NCBI GenBank assembly: GCA_963739345.1
Contig: CAVUAA010000002.1
Span: forward strand, 248,001 to 312,000
Direction of reading: 5' to 3'
DNA: 64,000 bases
DNA from: CAVUAA01 sp963739345
GTDB lineage: Bacteria > Chlamydiota > Chlamydiia > Chlamydiales > JAFEGQ01
Shown here: piece by piece, positions 1 to 8,634 of the stretch
Position numbering within the stretch: position 1 is the first letter of the stretch
Layout of the letters: every line of letters begins with the position of its first letter
Position numbers and translations under genes: made by a program
The notes under the pieces: model-generated
Database searches by the model: none
Seen by the model: the letters and a program-made list of their open reading frames with translations, nothing else
What the model was told of the DNA's origin: nothing

Positions 1-23
1 AGATAAAGACATTAAGTCATTGA

Positions 24-722
24 TTATGAGAGACTCCAGTCAATTGGCTTGCGACCCATTTTGACCAGCATGGCGTTGACTTTGGAGAAGTGGCCGCATC
101 CAAAAAACCCCTTGTAGGCAGAGAGGGGAGAGGGGTGGGCTGCTTGCAACACCTGTGGCGATGCATGCCCCTCCCGCTCCAATACCCGCTCCAGCTTCTC
201 CTTTGCCGACCGTCCCCAAAGCACAAAAACGACATGCCGGTCCAAAAGTGCCGTCAGCGCCGCATCAGTGAACCGCTCCCACCCCTTCCCAAAATGGGAC
301 TTGGGTTGCCCTTGTCGCACCGTCAACGTTGCATTCAGTAGCAAGACTCCCTGCTGCGCCCACGGCAGAAGCGATCCATGGGAGGGAATAGGCAATCCCA
401 GATCAGCATGTAGCTCCTTGTACATGTTCTTTAACGACGGGGGCGTTTGCACTCCCGGTTGAACGCTAAAGCAGAGACCGTGCGCCTGTCCCGGTCCGTG
501 ATAGGGGTCTTGTCCCACGATCACTACCTTCACTTTCTCATAGGGCGTTTGCAAAAAAGCGTTGAAGACCAGGTCTGCTGATGGATAGATCGGCTCGGAC
601 CCCTTCCGCTCTTGTGCAACAAATGCTGCCAGGTCCTCCATGTAGGGTTGCTTGAGTTCGTCATTCAATACTTTCCGCCAAACTTGGTCCAGGTTGACTC
701 GCTCACTCAATGCTATTACCAT
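24..722 (-). CDS. ung: Uracil-DNA glycosylase, family 1
   Basis: Removes uracil from DNA as the first step of base excision repair in the cytoplasm. The 232-residue length is normal for family 1. The water-activating motif GQDPYHG lies at about residues 70-76, with the catalytic Asp inside it, and the DNA-intercalating loop HPSPLS lies near residue 197. The GVLLLNATLTV strand typical of the family is also present. The gene stands alone at the window edge, divergent from the transporter that follows, with about 50 bases between the starts. The C-terminus is complete. Family assignment is secure. Confidence 0.97.
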   Translation of the reverse strand: MVIALSERVNLDQVWRKVLNDELKQPYMEDLAAFVAQERKGSEPIYPSADLVFNAFLQTPYEKVKVVIVGQDPYHGPGQAHGLCFSVQPGVQTPPSLKNMYKELHADLGLPIPSHGSLLPWAQQGVLLLNATLTVRQGQPKSHFGKGWERFTDAALTALLDRHVVFVLWGRSAKEKLERVLEREGHASPQVLQAAHPSPLSAYKGFFGCGHFSKVNAMLVKMGRKPIDWSLS

Positions 723-773
723 TAGAAAATGCCTCCCTCTTAAGTACGAGGCAATAGGATGCCATAGAGGACC

Positions 774-1685
774 TTGTTGGACAAACCTAAGCTACAGGAA
801 AAGCCGCTACATAGTCATAACGCCGCGCGGGGGGCGTTGTTCGCGATCATGGCTGCCATGCTTTGGGCGACCGCCGGTCTCTCGGTTAAGATGGTCTCCA
901 CAAGCCTCTCTCCACAGCAAATTGTCTGGTTTGGTCGTTGGATTGGGCTTGTCGCCTTTAGCCCCTTCTTCTTCCTTTCGGTCAAACAGCGGGGATTACG
1001 ATCGTTTAAGATGCGCAAACCGCTCCTCCTTCTGGTCCGAGCCTTCTTTAGCCTAGCCGCCAGCTTCTGCCTCTATTATGCTCTCCACTACCTCTCCCTC
1101 ACCACCGCCGTCCTTCTCAGCTATACCCGCCCCCTCTTTCTCCCTCTTATCGTGCTTGCCGTCTATCGGAAAAAACTCGAGCCGGTCATCTGGTTTGGCC
1201 TTGCCATCGGTTTCGTTGGCGTCATCCTCATCCTACAGCCGGGGATCGACCTCAAGCACCCCGCAACCCTCGTCGGCCTCGCCGCTGGCGTCGCCGGTGC
1301 GCTGGTCATGCTCATCATGCGACGACTCGCAAAAGCTGAGCCATCTGAGAACATCACCTTTCACTACTTTTGGATGTCTGTCGTCCTCTCCTCTATTCCC
1401 GTCATTTTCTGGTGGGAATCGCCAGGTGAGATCGATATCGGCTGGCTCGCCCTGCTCGGCATCACTGTCGCCCTCTATCAGATGTGCCTTAGCCGCGCCT
1501 ACCGCTACCTCCGGGCCACCGCGATCGGCGCTATCCTCTACTCTACCCTCATCTTCTCCACCATTTATGACTGGGTGATCTGGCACAACGAGCCAAGCCT
1601 CTATACTGGCCTTGGCATCCTCCTCGTCTGCGGCAGCTCCATCTTCACCATCGTTCTAGTCCGCAAACCGATGGTTCCGCCCTGA
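774..1685 (+). CDS. DMT/EamA-family membrane transporter
   Basis: An inner-membrane drug/metabolite transporter of the EamA fold. The 303 residues form about ten hydrophobic segments, arranged as two repeated five-helix halves; the second begins near residue 165 with GLAAGVAGALVMLIMRRLAK. The first helix contains the typical AAMLWATAGLSVK start of an EamA domain. The substrate cannot be read from sequence; chlamydial relatives include nucleotide-derivative and S-adenosylmethionine carriers, so a host-derived metabolite is plausible. The chosen start is TTG at 774; the internal Met near residue 26 would give a shorter protein lacking only the hydrophilic leader. Confidence 0.85.
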   Translation: MLDKPKLQEKPLHSHNAARGALFAIMAAMLWATAGLSVKMVSTSLSPQQIVWFGRWIGLVAFSPFFFLSVKQRGLRSFKMRKPLLLLVRAFFSLAASFCLYYALHYLSLTTAVLLSYTRPLFLPLIVLAVYRKKLEPVIWFGLAIGFVGVILILQPGIDLKHPATLVGLAAGVAGALVMLIMRRLAKAEPSENITFHYFWMSVVLSSIPVIFWWESPGEIDIGWLALLGITVALYQMCLSRAYRYLRATAIGAILYSTLIFSTIYDWVIWHNEPSLYTGLGILLVCGSSIFTIVLVRKPMVPP

Positions 1686-1695
1686 GACCCGGACT

Positions 1696-1840
1696 GCCAC
1701 CTTATTCTCCCCCTATGACGCCTGCTTTTGGCAAATCCACTTCGCCTCGCTCTTCAGACGTGGCTGGTGGCCACGCCGTTCATCGCGATTCTCGCATCTT
1801 GCTCCAAACCAAACGCCCTAGTGGAAGACTAAGATAGCAA
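1696..1840. repeat. Dispersed non-coding repeat, copy A
   Basis: A stretch of about 145 bases that recurs at 32985-33300. The two copies share CCTTATTCTCCCCCTATGAC at the left, GGCCACGCCGTTC in the middle and GGAAGACTAAG at the right, with roughly 75-80 percent identity by eye. No reading frame is conserved between them. It contains an inverted repeat around GTGGCCACGCC. In this copy the sequence is uninterrupted; in the 33-kb copy a 164-base element sits in its middle. It fills most of the gap between the DMT transporter and tRNA-Pro. Its nature (old insertion remnant or structured RNA) is unknown. Confidence 0.6.
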
Positions 1841-1843
1841 TCT

Positions 1844-2006
1844 GAGATCGTTGATTAAAGCCCGAGATTTGGATTGTGCCGGGCTTTGGTCTCGGGGCGA
1901 TGGCGGACGTGCGTCGCATACTCGGGTGAGTAGGGGCGCACGTCTGCCGACGCATCCGGGGCCGAATGCCGGTGCAAGGTGGATTTCGGATTTAATCAAC
2001 GGTCTC
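1844..2006. mobile_element. MITE-like inverted-repeat element, copy A
   Basis: A 163-base element without coding capacity, bounded by imperfect terminal inverted repeats: GAGATCGTTGATTAAA on the left and the complement of TTTAATCAACGGTCTC on the right. Its interior is shared with the copies at 33084-33247 and 51575-51732: GTGCCGGGCTTTGGTCT, then ATACTCGGGTGAGTAGGGG, then GGGCCGAATGCCGGTGCAA. The interior is itself partly palindromic, so the RNA would fold into a long hairpin. AATCT occurs on both sides and may be a target duplication. It lies directly beside the dispersed repeat and 50 bases before tRNA-Pro. I infer a non-autonomous transposon; no transposase is in the window. Confidence 0.7.
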
Positions 2007-2057
2007 AATCTGGGTCTTGACCGTAAGGTTTCTCATCAGCTAAATTGTCTCCCCTAA

Positions 2058-2132
2058 CTGGGTGTAGCGCAGCTTGGCTAGCGCGCTTGCATGGGGTGCA
2101 AGAGGTCGGAGGTTCGAATCCTCTCACCCAGA
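2058..2132 (+). tRNA. tRNA-Pro (anticodon GGG)
   Basis: The acceptor arm CTGGGTG pairs perfectly with CACCCAG at the 3' end. The anticodon stem CTTGC/GCAAG encloses the seven-base loop ATGGGGT, giving anticodon GGG. The T loop has the canonical GGTTCGAATCC. CCA is not encoded after the discriminator A, consistent with the CCA-adding enzyme gene close downstream. Confidence 0.95.
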
Positions 2133-2158
2133 ATATAAGCGACTCATTCTTAGCGGCC

Positions 2159-2187
2159 TTGATTTTCTTTTAAAGAATTGTTATAAT
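2159..2187 (+). promoter_or_regulatory. Sigma-70-type promoter of the SycD operon
   Basis: TTGATT and TATAAT are separated by exactly 17 bases, a near-consensus housekeeping promoter, 33 bases before the SycD start codon. A ribosome binding site GAGGTG follows at about 2209-2214. It lies between tRNA-Pro and the chaperone gene and would drive the three overlapping genes downstream. Confidence 0.6.
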
Positions 2188-2219
2188 CAATATTAGAAAG
2201 AGATAAATGAGGTGACGGC

Positions 2220-2687
2220 ATGGATGCAGGCGACAATCAATATCGGAAGAAACTGTTAAAGCTCAAAGAGTTACATAAGCGCTCGCGGGAGCGCAAAGTA
2301 GCGAGCACAGACTCACTGGCCGCCGATGCCTATCGCCATGGCCACTATCTCTATGAAAATGAACAGGTTGAAGAGGCGGCCGCGCTGTTTCAGAAGCTAG
2401 TCCTCCAGTACCCCACCTGGGAAGAGCTGTGGCTTGCCTTGGGTGTTTCCGAGTATCGACTCCGACGGTTTGACCGGGCCTACACCTGCCTTTCCGTCTG
2501 CTGGATGATGCAGATGGACAACCCTTTGCCCCTCTTTCACTTAGCGCTCGTTTGCCTTCAGACTGATCGGCTCCGCGAGGGGCGTGGCCTCTTGCAACAG
2601 GTAGTAATGATTGCCGGCCGCAACCCTCAATATTTTGGCATTGAGGAACGGGCGGCTGGCCACCTAGAGAGGTTAAACCATGGATAA
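2220..2687 (+). CDS. SycD/LcrH-like type III secretion chaperone (TPR)
   Basis: A 155-residue protein matching the class II secretion chaperones that hold translocator proteins before export by the type III apparatus. The core from about residue 38 to 130 contains tandem TPR helices: YENEQVEEAAALFQKLV, then the short hydrophobic LWLALGVSEYRLRRFDRAY, then PLPLFHLALVCLQTDRLREG. The conserved pattern of a short second helix followed by PLPxFHxA is characteristic of SycD, Scc2 and Scc3. The charged N-terminal 35 residues are variable in the family. The next gene overlaps its 3' end by 8 bases, so the two are translationally coupled and that neighbour is the natural candidate client. A cytoplasmic location is expected. 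Confidence 0.8.
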   Translation: MDAGDNQYRKKLLKLKELHKRSRERKVASTDSLAADAYRHGHYLYENEQVEEAAALFQKLVLQYPTWEELWLALGVSEYRLRRFDRAYTCLSVCWMMQMDNPLPLFHLALVCLQTDRLREGRGLLQQVVMIAGRNPQYFGIEERAAGHLERLNHG

Positions 2688-3102
2688 AGTGTCTGCATTC
2701 GCAAAACGGGCCTATAAAAAAGTGACCCGGCCCTATAGGCAGCTGTGGGGTTCGAATAAGTGGATAGCCATCGCCATTCCAGTCATTACCGCAATTGGCA
2801 TTCCGTTTTCTGCGGGGTTTGTCCTTTCAGGCCTAACCTTTTCCGACTACTGGAGTGCCGTTTCCGGCGGCGCGCAATCTGTCGTTGATACGGGACTGGA
2901 ACTGAAGGAACGGGCGGTTTGGGAGTGCGGTCCTGGATTCGCCGTCTGTTACGCCATTCAGCCAAACGGCTGGAGCTGGAACGACATGGAATCCATCCAA
3001 ACTTTGCAAAGCATGACTGGTGTGACATTCCCGATTGCGAAGTATGAATGGTTTTCTCCCTTGATGGAAAACCCCGCTTTGATCTTACCTTCTAGTTTGT
3101 GA
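2680..3102 (+). CDS. Small membrane protein coupled to SycD chaperone
   Basis: I do not recognise this 140-residue protein. It has a basic N-terminus (about residues 8-21), one strong hydrophobic segment at about residues 28-55 (IAIAIPVITAIGIPFSAGFV), then a polar region with two cysteines (near 87 and 94) and several tryptophans. It overlaps the SycD-like chaperone by 8 bases and the following CCA enzyme by 4 bases (GTGA). Genes directly coupled to class II chaperones often encode secreted translocators or effectors, but this one is far shorter than CopB/YopB proteins and has only one membrane segment. It could be a small type III substrate or Inc-like protein; that is inference from position only. 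Confidence 0.65.
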   Translation: MDKVSAFAKRAYKKVTRPYRQLWGSNKWIAIAIPVITAIGIPFSAGFVLSGLTFSDYWSAVSGGAQSVVDTGLELKERAVWECGPGFAVCYAIQPNGWSWNDMESIQTLQSMTGVTFPIAKYEWFSPLMENPALILPSSL

Positions 3103-4289
3103 ACACCCAACAGGTTGCCCACTCAATTGTCCAACGGCTAACTGACGCCGGTCACACCGCCTACTTTGCAGGGGGTTGGGTGCGCGATCATCTACTCAAC
3201 CTCCCCTCATCTGACATCGACATCGCCACCTCTGCCTCCCCCGAGGAGGTGGCCACACTCTTTACAAAGACGATTCCCGTGGGCATCGCATTTGGCTCGG
3301 TGGTGGTTGTCGAACAAGATCAACAGTTCGAGGTAACCACCTTCCGCACCGAAGGTCCCTACCTGGATGGTCGCCATCCCTCTTCAGTTGCCCCCGGCAC
3401 CGCGAAGGAAGACGCCACACGGCGGAGCATCACCATCAACGGGATGTTTTACGACCCCCTCCAAGATCAGGTGATCGATTTTGTTCACGGCCAAGAAGAC
3501 TTAGTAGCTGGAATCATTCGGGCGATTGGCAATCCCGACGAGCGCTTCACCGAAGACAAGCTTAGGATGATCCGCGCTGTCCGCTTTTCCATCCGTTTCG
3601 ATTTTGTGATCGAGCAGGCAACCGCCAAAGCGATTCACAACCACGCCCACGAACTTCTGCCCGCCGTCGCTGTAGAGCGGATCTGGCAGGAATTTCAAAA
3701 GATGACCGGCCACCCAGAGTTTGGCCTGTTCCTCGAGGAACTGCACTACTATCACCTTCTCGAACAGATCTATCCCGAATTGGCATCTCTTCCTCAAACA
3801 GAATTGGAGCTCCGGCTCAGGCCCCTCGCCAACTATCCACCAGAGACGCCCACCATCGCCTACCTCACCGCCCTCTTTCCCCAGCCCTCTGACCAAGTAG
3901 GCCTCCGCCTCAAAGCCTCACGTGCACAGATTCAGTTCATCGAACGCCAGCGTGAGCTGGTCCGCCTCCTTAAAAGGGGGACCACGCAGCAGTTCGTCCA
4001 CTTCTACGCTCTTGAACAGGCCCCCCTCCTCCTCAAGATCTACAGTGCATCGCTCGATAATGGAGAGCCCTTTCTTGCCCACCATCTTGCCGAACAGAAC
4101 CGCCTTGCACAGCACATCCAACGAAAGCGTGAAGGGCGACCTCTCGTTACCTCCGATCACTTAAGAGCAATTGGGGTTGAACCTGGAAAGGAGATGGGCC
4201 AGCTACTCCGAAAAGCTGAACAGATCGCCATCGAACAAAACCTAACCGATCCCACAGCCGTTATCTCTCAGCTGCAGCGACCCGCATGA
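3099..4289 (+). CDS. cca: CCA-adding tRNA nucleotidyltransferase / poly(A) polymerase family
   Basis: Adds or repairs the 3' CCA of tRNAs, which is needed here because both tRNA genes in the window lack encoded CCA. The nucleotidyltransferase head shows AGGWVRDHLL at about residues 24-33 and the metal-binding DIDIAT at about 39-44. The second head motif RFTEDKLRMIRAVRF follows at about 149-163, the standard class II tRNA nucleotidyltransferase signature. The length (396) is normal. GTG at 3099 overlaps the previous stop codon, indicating an operon with the SycD pair. The 3' end overlaps the convergent rsbU-like gene by 29 bases. Confidence 0.93.
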   Translation: MNTQQVAHSIVQRLTDAGHTAYFAGGWVRDHLLNLPSSDIDIATSASPEEVATLFTKTIPVGIAFGSVVVVEQDQQFEVTTFRTEGPYLDGRHPSSVAPGTAKEDATRRSITINGMFYDPLQDQVIDFVHGQEDLVAGIIRAIGNPDERFTEDKLRMIRAVRFSIRFDFVIEQATAKAIHNHAHELLPAVAVERIWQEFQKMTGHPEFGLFLEELHYYHLLEQIYPELASLPQTELELRLRPLANYPPETPTIAYLTALFPQPSDQVGLRLKASRAQIQFIERQRELVRLLKRGTTQQFVHFYALEQAPLLLKIYSASLDNGEPFLAHHLAEQNRLAQHIQRKREGRPLVTSDHLRAIGVEPGKEMGQLLRKAEQIAIEQNLTDPTAVISQLQRPA

Positions 4290-6138
4290 TCACCAGCGTG
4301 AAGTCGTCAGAGATTGGCGCCCTCCCTTGAAAACTGGCCACCGCAGAGACGACGCCGTCGGCGATCGCTTCCGCCTCTCCCGATAGGCGAGCGAGTAGCT
4401 CTTCAAAACGGTCCTCTCCAAATAGCTCTCCTTGCTCATTCTGCGCCTCAGTCACCCCGTCGGTGTAGAGGATGAGCATATCGCCAAGCTCAAGCTTTGC
4501 AAAGTGTTCGACCGGCTCCTCATTCCCATCCACACCCATCGCCAACCCGCCACCTTGCAACCGCTCTATCTTCCCCGAGACTCGGCGAATTAGCCCAGGA
4601 TTATGCCCCGCCGAGACATAGCGCACCCCTTGGGCCGCCGGCTCATAGACGGCGATCAGCGCCGTCACAAACATTCCACTCTCACCCGTATCTTCCGAAA
4701 ATAGCTGATTTGCCCGCCGTACGATCGCCCCAGCACTCATTTCTCGCGCATAACAGGCGCGCAACGTGCTCCTCAATCCCAACGAGTATAGGCAAGCAGA
4801 AATCCCCTTACCCGCCGCATCGGCAACGGTCAGCACCAGATCAGACTCCCGCCGGTAGAAATCGTAGAAGTCCCCTCCAACCTGTCGTGCCGGCCGGTAG
4901 CGAGCCGCCACCTCAAGCCCTGGGAACGAGGGGCGCTCGTGGGGGAGGATAGCCGTCTGAATCTCCCTGCCAATTGCTAACTCCTTATGCAGTGTTTCCT
5001 TTTGCACCCGCTCAGTTTCGGCCTCTGCCATCTGATCTGTCAGCGAGCCTATCGTCTCATTGAAAATCGTCCCTAGCTCATTGATTTCGAAGCCCATCCT
5101 GTCGCTCACAAAGCGGGCTGTCAGGTCCCCCTTGCTCACCCTCTGCATCGTCTCCCCCAGTCGCCCCCAGGCCACTGCCATCCGTTGAGTAAGCCAAATC
5201 GCCAGTCCTCCCCCAATGATAAACAGCCCAAAGTAGAGTATAAGCACCTCCACAAGCCACCGACGCTCCCTTCGAAAGACAGCATGCTCCGGCGCATCCA
5301 GTAGCAGAGACAGGTCAGTCCCTTCAATCGAAATCCGGACTCCGATGTAATCGGTTCCGCCAAAAGCGAGGCCGCCGGCGACCTCCGATCCCTCATGAAG
5401 TGTGAGGATGATCGGATCCACCTGCCCTAGCGGCCGGGGAGCATTTTTACTCCCGATATAGATGTGCTCCCCAACCAGGTCGGGATTGCTGCTCGCGAAG
5501 ATGTCATCGGAGCTGTTTAATACCGACACTCCGACTGGGTAGTCGACGGTTCCCTCCCGAAGCATCCCAGTGATGAGTGGCTGAATATTTGTCACCAAAG
5601 TAAGAATCCCCATCACCTCTGAATCGGGACCGCGGACTGCCCGTGATACGTATAGCGATCTACCAAAACCCCTTACCCCAAAATCGATATATCCGTGATT
5701 TTGTTCTGTTAGCGCCCCAGATACACCGTGGTGATCCTCATAGTTCTTTCCTAGAAGTGATGCGTCGCTTGACGCTGTAACCACCCAGCCGCTCTTCTTC
5801 CTTGTGAGGATAAACGCCTCATCAACGCGATCCCCCTTCGTTACTCCCTTAAGGATCTGATTGAGCCACTGATCGCTTACCCCGTCACCACCCTTGGGCG
5901 CCGTGAGGAGAAACTGCTCGAGCGCGTCAGCCGTCTGCACGCTGTCAGAGTAGACCTCCTCCATCTCCTCCGCTCGACTCCGTCCGAGATAGACGAGCTG
6001 ATCGATCGTCCCTTCAAGTCTTTGTTTGTAACCCTCGTGAAGAGCAAATAGAAAATAGATCAGAAGAGGTAGCGCAAAAATGACCACACTTCCAACCAGC
6101 ACACGCAGAGCAAGCGACCCTCGGTAGAACTTTCCCAT
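4261..6138 (-). CDS. rsbU: Membrane RsbU-type PP2C phosphatase (HAMP-SpoIIE)
   Basis: A 625-residue sensor phosphatase of the partner-switching system that controls sigma factor or developmental activity. An N-terminal membrane helix (about residues 10-30) and a second near 300 bracket a Cache-like periplasmic sensor domain. A HAMP linker lies near 320-375 and a SpoIIE/PP2C catalytic domain from about 395 to the end, with the metal-binding segments GGDFYDFYR, VADAAGKGISA and YTDGVTEAQN. It corresponds in architecture to C. trachomatis RsbU (CT588), whose periplasmic domain is reported to sense TCA-cycle metabolites. No RsbV or RsbW genes are in this window. Transcription converges on cca with a 29-base overlap. 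Confidence 0.9.
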   Translation of the reverse strand: MGKFYRGSLALRVLVGSVVIFALPLLIYFLFALHEGYKQRLEGTIDQLVYLGRSRAEEMEEVYSDSVQTADALEQFLLTAPKGGDGVSDQWLNQILKGVTKGDRVDEAFILTRKKSGWVVTASSDASLLGKNYEDHHGVSGALTEQNHGYIDFGVRGFGRSLYVSRAVRGPDSEVMGILTLVTNIQPLITGMLREGTVDYPVGVSVLNSSDDIFASSNPDLVGEHIYIGSKNAPRPLGQVDPIILTLHEGSEVAGGLAFGGTDYIGVRISIEGTDLSLLLDAPEHAVFRRERRWLVEVLILYFGLFIIGGGLAIWLTQRMAVAWGRLGETMQRVSKGDLTARFVSDRMGFEINELGTIFNETIGSLTDQMAEAETERVQKETLHKELAIGREIQTAILPHERPSFPGLEVAARYRPARQVGGDFYDFYRRESDLVLTVADAAGKGISACLYSLGLRSTLRACYAREMSAGAIVRRANQLFSEDTGESGMFVTALIAVYEPAAQGVRYVSAGHNPGLIRRVSGKIERLQGGGLAMGVDGNEEPVEHFAKLELGDMLILYTDGVTEAQNEQGELFGEDRFEELLARLSGEAEAIADGVVSAVASFQGRAPISDDFTLVIMRVAAAER

Positions 6139-6202
6139 CTCCAGTTGCCGCCTCAGTTGAAACGTTGACTCGATAGAACGGGCAAGGCATCCTTACACTT
6201 CT

Positions 6203-6934
6203 ATGAGCCCGCCTAACGTCATTAAGAGCTTACAGCACCCCCTCGTCAAGCACCTTGTGAAGCTTCGAACGAATAAACGGTACCGGGGAGAACAGGGGCG
6301 ACTGATCATCTCTTCTGAAACTCTCGTGAAAGAAGTGGCACAACAGACATCCATCCACACGCTTCTACTCAACCAAGAGGTGAAGACGTACAGCGGCTTT
6401 ACACCAACCTACACATTCTATACATCTCCCGAAGTTCTGAAGAAGATCTCTGGCCTTTCCACTCCAACTGACTGCATCGCTGAGGTGGACCTCCCCCCAC
6501 CGAGCGATCTCACCCACTGCACCCGCCTTCTCATTTTGGATCGGCTAACCGACCCCGGCAACGTGGGCACCCTTGCCAGAACGGCCCTGGCCCTCGGTTG
6601 GGATGGCCTCTTTCTTACCGATGAAACAGCTGACCCATTCAATGACAAGGCGCTTAGAGCCTCCCGAGCCGCCCTCTTCAACCTCCCCTACTCCCACGGT
6701 TCCCTAGACGGCCTCCTCCAAAACTTCGACGTCTTTATCGCCGACACCGAAGGAACACCCATCCAGGCGGTCACCCCACCACCAAAGCTTGCTCTAGTCC
6801 TCTCGAGTGAAGCACACGGTCCCAGTGAAGCAATCGCCCGACTGGGCAAACGGGTCACCATACCCATGTCGGGCGAAATGGAATCTCTGAACGTCGCAAT
6901 CGCCGGTGGGATTCTTACTTTTTGCCTTTGCTAG
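6203..6934 (+). CDS. SpoU/TrmH-family RNA 2'-O-methyltransferase
   Basis: A 243-residue SPOUT methyltransferase using S-adenosylmethionine to methylate ribose in rRNA or tRNA. Residues 1-90 form the SpoU substrate-binding domain beginning SLQHPLVKHLVKLR. The knot domain carries motif 1 as LDRLTDPGNVGTLARTA (about 112-128), motif 2 as LVLSSEAHGPS (about 198-208) and motif 3 as IPMSGEMESLNVAIAG (about 220-235). Motif 2 reads SSEAHG where GSEGxG is usual, a mild deviation. It starts 64 bases from the divergent rsbU gene. The target nucleotide cannot be told from sequence. The 3' end overlaps the convergent membrane-protein gene by 20 bases. Confidence 0.9.
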   Translation: MSPPNVIKSLQHPLVKHLVKLRTNKRYRGEQGRLIISSETLVKEVAQQTSIHTLLLNQEVKTYSGFTPTYTFYTSPEVLKKISGLSTPTDCIAEVDLPPPSDLTHCTRLLILDRLTDPGNVGTLARTALALGWDGLFLTDETADPFNDKALRASRAALFNLPYSHGSLDGLLQNFDVFIADTEGTPIQAVTPPPKLALVLSSEAHGPSEAIARLGKRVTIPMSGEMESLNVAIAGGILTFCLC

Positions 6935-7442
6935 CCACCTTGCAGCCGTGACAATCCCAAAACTTCATCGGACCTGCAAAAATGTAGAGTGCCGCGAGCA
7001 ACGCAACTAAAATTCCGGATCCAACCAGATCGTAGATGATCGAATAGACCAGCACCTGGGTAGGCGCATCGCTGATCAAGATCGCAAGGAATTCCCCAAT
7101 GCCGAAGAACAGAGCGATCAATACCACGGCGACACGGAAGCCACCCTTGACCCACAGGCACATCAATCCAGTAATGCCAATGGCAAGATAGGCCCATGCG
7201 AGCACATCTTGAAAGGGGTTTCCCTTTGCCCACCCCAGCCAGTCTTCAGCCACCCAGTCGGCCGCTGACGGAACAGAGAGAACGACAAAGGCCGCTACTC
7301 CACCAATTCCAACTCCCCAAAAAATCAGGTGACCGAGCCAAAGCTCGACAAGCGCTCCCAGCTTCCACGGTCGTGGTGTCACAAATGTATGCACCACTGC
7401 TGTGAGAACGGGGAGGAGAAAAAAGAAATAAAGCAATATCAT
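6915..7442 (-). CDS. Small integral membrane protein, function unknown
   Basis: A 175-residue protein with about five hydrophobic segments (near residues 2-20, 33-55, 80-97, 103-121 and 128-155) and a short basic C-terminus containing CHGC. The pattern, including NPFQDVLAWAYLAIGITGL, resembles the DUF6790-type small membrane proteins, but I hold that only loosely. The start lies 14 bases from the assigned start of the divergent rsgA gene, leaving no room for two promoters unless one start is wrong. The 3' end overlaps the SpoU gene. Confidence 0.7.
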   Translation of the reverse strand: MILLYFFFLLPVLTAVVHTFVTPRPWKLGALVELWLGHLIFWGVGIGGVAAFVVLSVPSAADWVAEDWLGWAKGNPFQDVLAWAYLAIGITGLMCLWVKGGFRVAVVLIALFFGIGEFLAILISDAPTQVLVYSIIYDLVGSGILVALLAALYIFAGPMKFWDCHGCKVASKGKK

Positions 7443-7456
7443 GGGTTCCTCCTTGA

Positions 7457-8617
7457 ATGACCATCAATATTTATCTTTACTCTCTTAGGATAATTGAAGC
7501 AAATGGACGAATAGTGACACACGAAGACCCCGAAGAATTTCTCCTCCCTGAAGACCGGAAAGAGGGTCGTAAAGCCAGAAAGGCGGCCTCCCGATCTGAT
7601 CGATCAAAGTACAAAAAGAGCGACCAAGATCAGCTTGCCCGGCAAAAGGCTCGCGACAAGCAACCGCCGCGACCGGGCCTTGTTAAAGGGCGCGTCTTGT
7701 CAGTCCACGGCCTACAGGCGCGGGTCGACTCTGAGGGGGTCACCTACGCGTGCACTCTCAAAGGAACACTCAAAAAGGAAGTGGGTCGCCTAAAAAACCT
7801 TCTTGCGGTTGGAGACATCGTTTTTTTCGAAAAGATGACCGACAATGAGGGGTCGATCGAGCTCATTGAGGAGCGCTACTCAACCCTATCGCGCGCCGAC
7901 GCCCTATCCCGCACCAAAGAGCATCTCATCGCTGCCAACATTGACCAAGTGCTCATCACATCCTCCGTCGTTGCCCCCTCCCTTAAACCAGGACTGATTG
8001 ATCGGTACATCATTGCCGCGTCCAAGGGGAATATGGAACCGATCATCGTCATCAACAAAATCGATCTTCTTGAGGATGGCGGTTATCCAGAACAGGCGGC
8101 ACTCGTCGATGAGCTCGTCGAGATCTACCGCTCACTCGGCAGGAAGGTGGTCATGGTGAGTGCTGATTCTGATACTGGAATGGACCAGCTCCGCGCAGTC
8201 ATGCGCGATCGAACCTCAGTCTTCTCTGGTCAATCGGGTACCGGCAAGTCCTCTCTCATCAACACCGTCGCCCACCTTGATCTTCCGGTAGGCGAGGTGG
8301 TCGCTGGAACCCGCAAGGGAGCTCACACCACCACTACCGCTCGACTAATAGCCCTTGACACTGGCGGGTGGTGTATTGACACTCCGGGTATCAAGAGCTT
8401 TGGTGTGTGGAACCTGGATGAGAAGGAAATTGCCGAGTATTACACCGAAATCTGGAAGATTGGAGGAGAGTGCCGCTTCCCAGACTGCACCCACACGCAC
8501 GAGCCAGAGTGTGCAGTGCACGCAGCTGTCGAGTCAGGAGAGATCAAGCAACTCCGCTACAACTCCTATCTGGCACTTCTTGAAAGCGTCCGTGAGGACC
8601 AACACCGTAGACGATGA
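7457..8617 (+). CDS. rsgA: Ribosome small-subunit biogenesis GTPase RsgA
   Basis: A circularly permuted GTPase that checks maturation of the 30S decoding centre. Order of elements: basic, lysine/arginine-rich N-terminal extension (about residues 25-70), OB fold (about 75-140), then G4 NKIDLLE (about 195), G1 FSGQSGTGKSSLIN (about 256-269), G3 DTPGIKSFG (about 310) and the C-terminal zinc finger with the CRFPDCTHTHEPEC cysteine/histidine cluster (about 339-352). The G4-G1-G3 order is diagnostic. At 386 residues it is longer than E. coli RsgA because of the N-terminal extension. The first 19 residues look non-conserved; GTG at 7514 is an alternative start. The stop overlaps the sequence upstream of eno, suggesting co-transcription. 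Confidence 0.93.
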   Translation: MTINIYLYSLRIIEANGRIVTHEDPEEFLLPEDRKEGRKARKAASRSDRSKYKKSDQDQLARQKARDKQPPRPGLVKGRVLSVHGLQARVDSEGVTYACTLKGTLKKEVGRLKNLLAVGDIVFFEKMTDNEGSIELIEERYSTLSRADALSRTKEHLIAANIDQVLITSSVVAPSLKPGLIDRYIIAASKGNMEPIIVINKIDLLEDGGYPEQAALVDELVEIYRSLGRKVVMVSADSDTGMDQLRAVMRDRTSVFSGQSGTGKSSLINTVAHLDLPVGEVVAGTRKGAHTTTTARLIALDTGGWCIDTPGIKSFGVWNLDEKEIAEYYTEIWKIGGECRFPDCTHTHEPECAVHAAVESGEIKQLRYNSYLALLESVREDQHRRR

Positions 8618-8634
8618 ACCGAAGAAGGAAGAAC

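Noticed and set aside
1851..2057. A 68-codon open frame within the MITE-like element before tRNA-Pro
   Set aside because: The frame is not kept in the other two element copies and lacks a ribosome site.
8614..8634. Seven-codon N-terminal extension of enolase
   Set aside because: ATG 8635 has the better ribosome site and gives the conserved enolase N-terminus; the extension overlaps rsgA.
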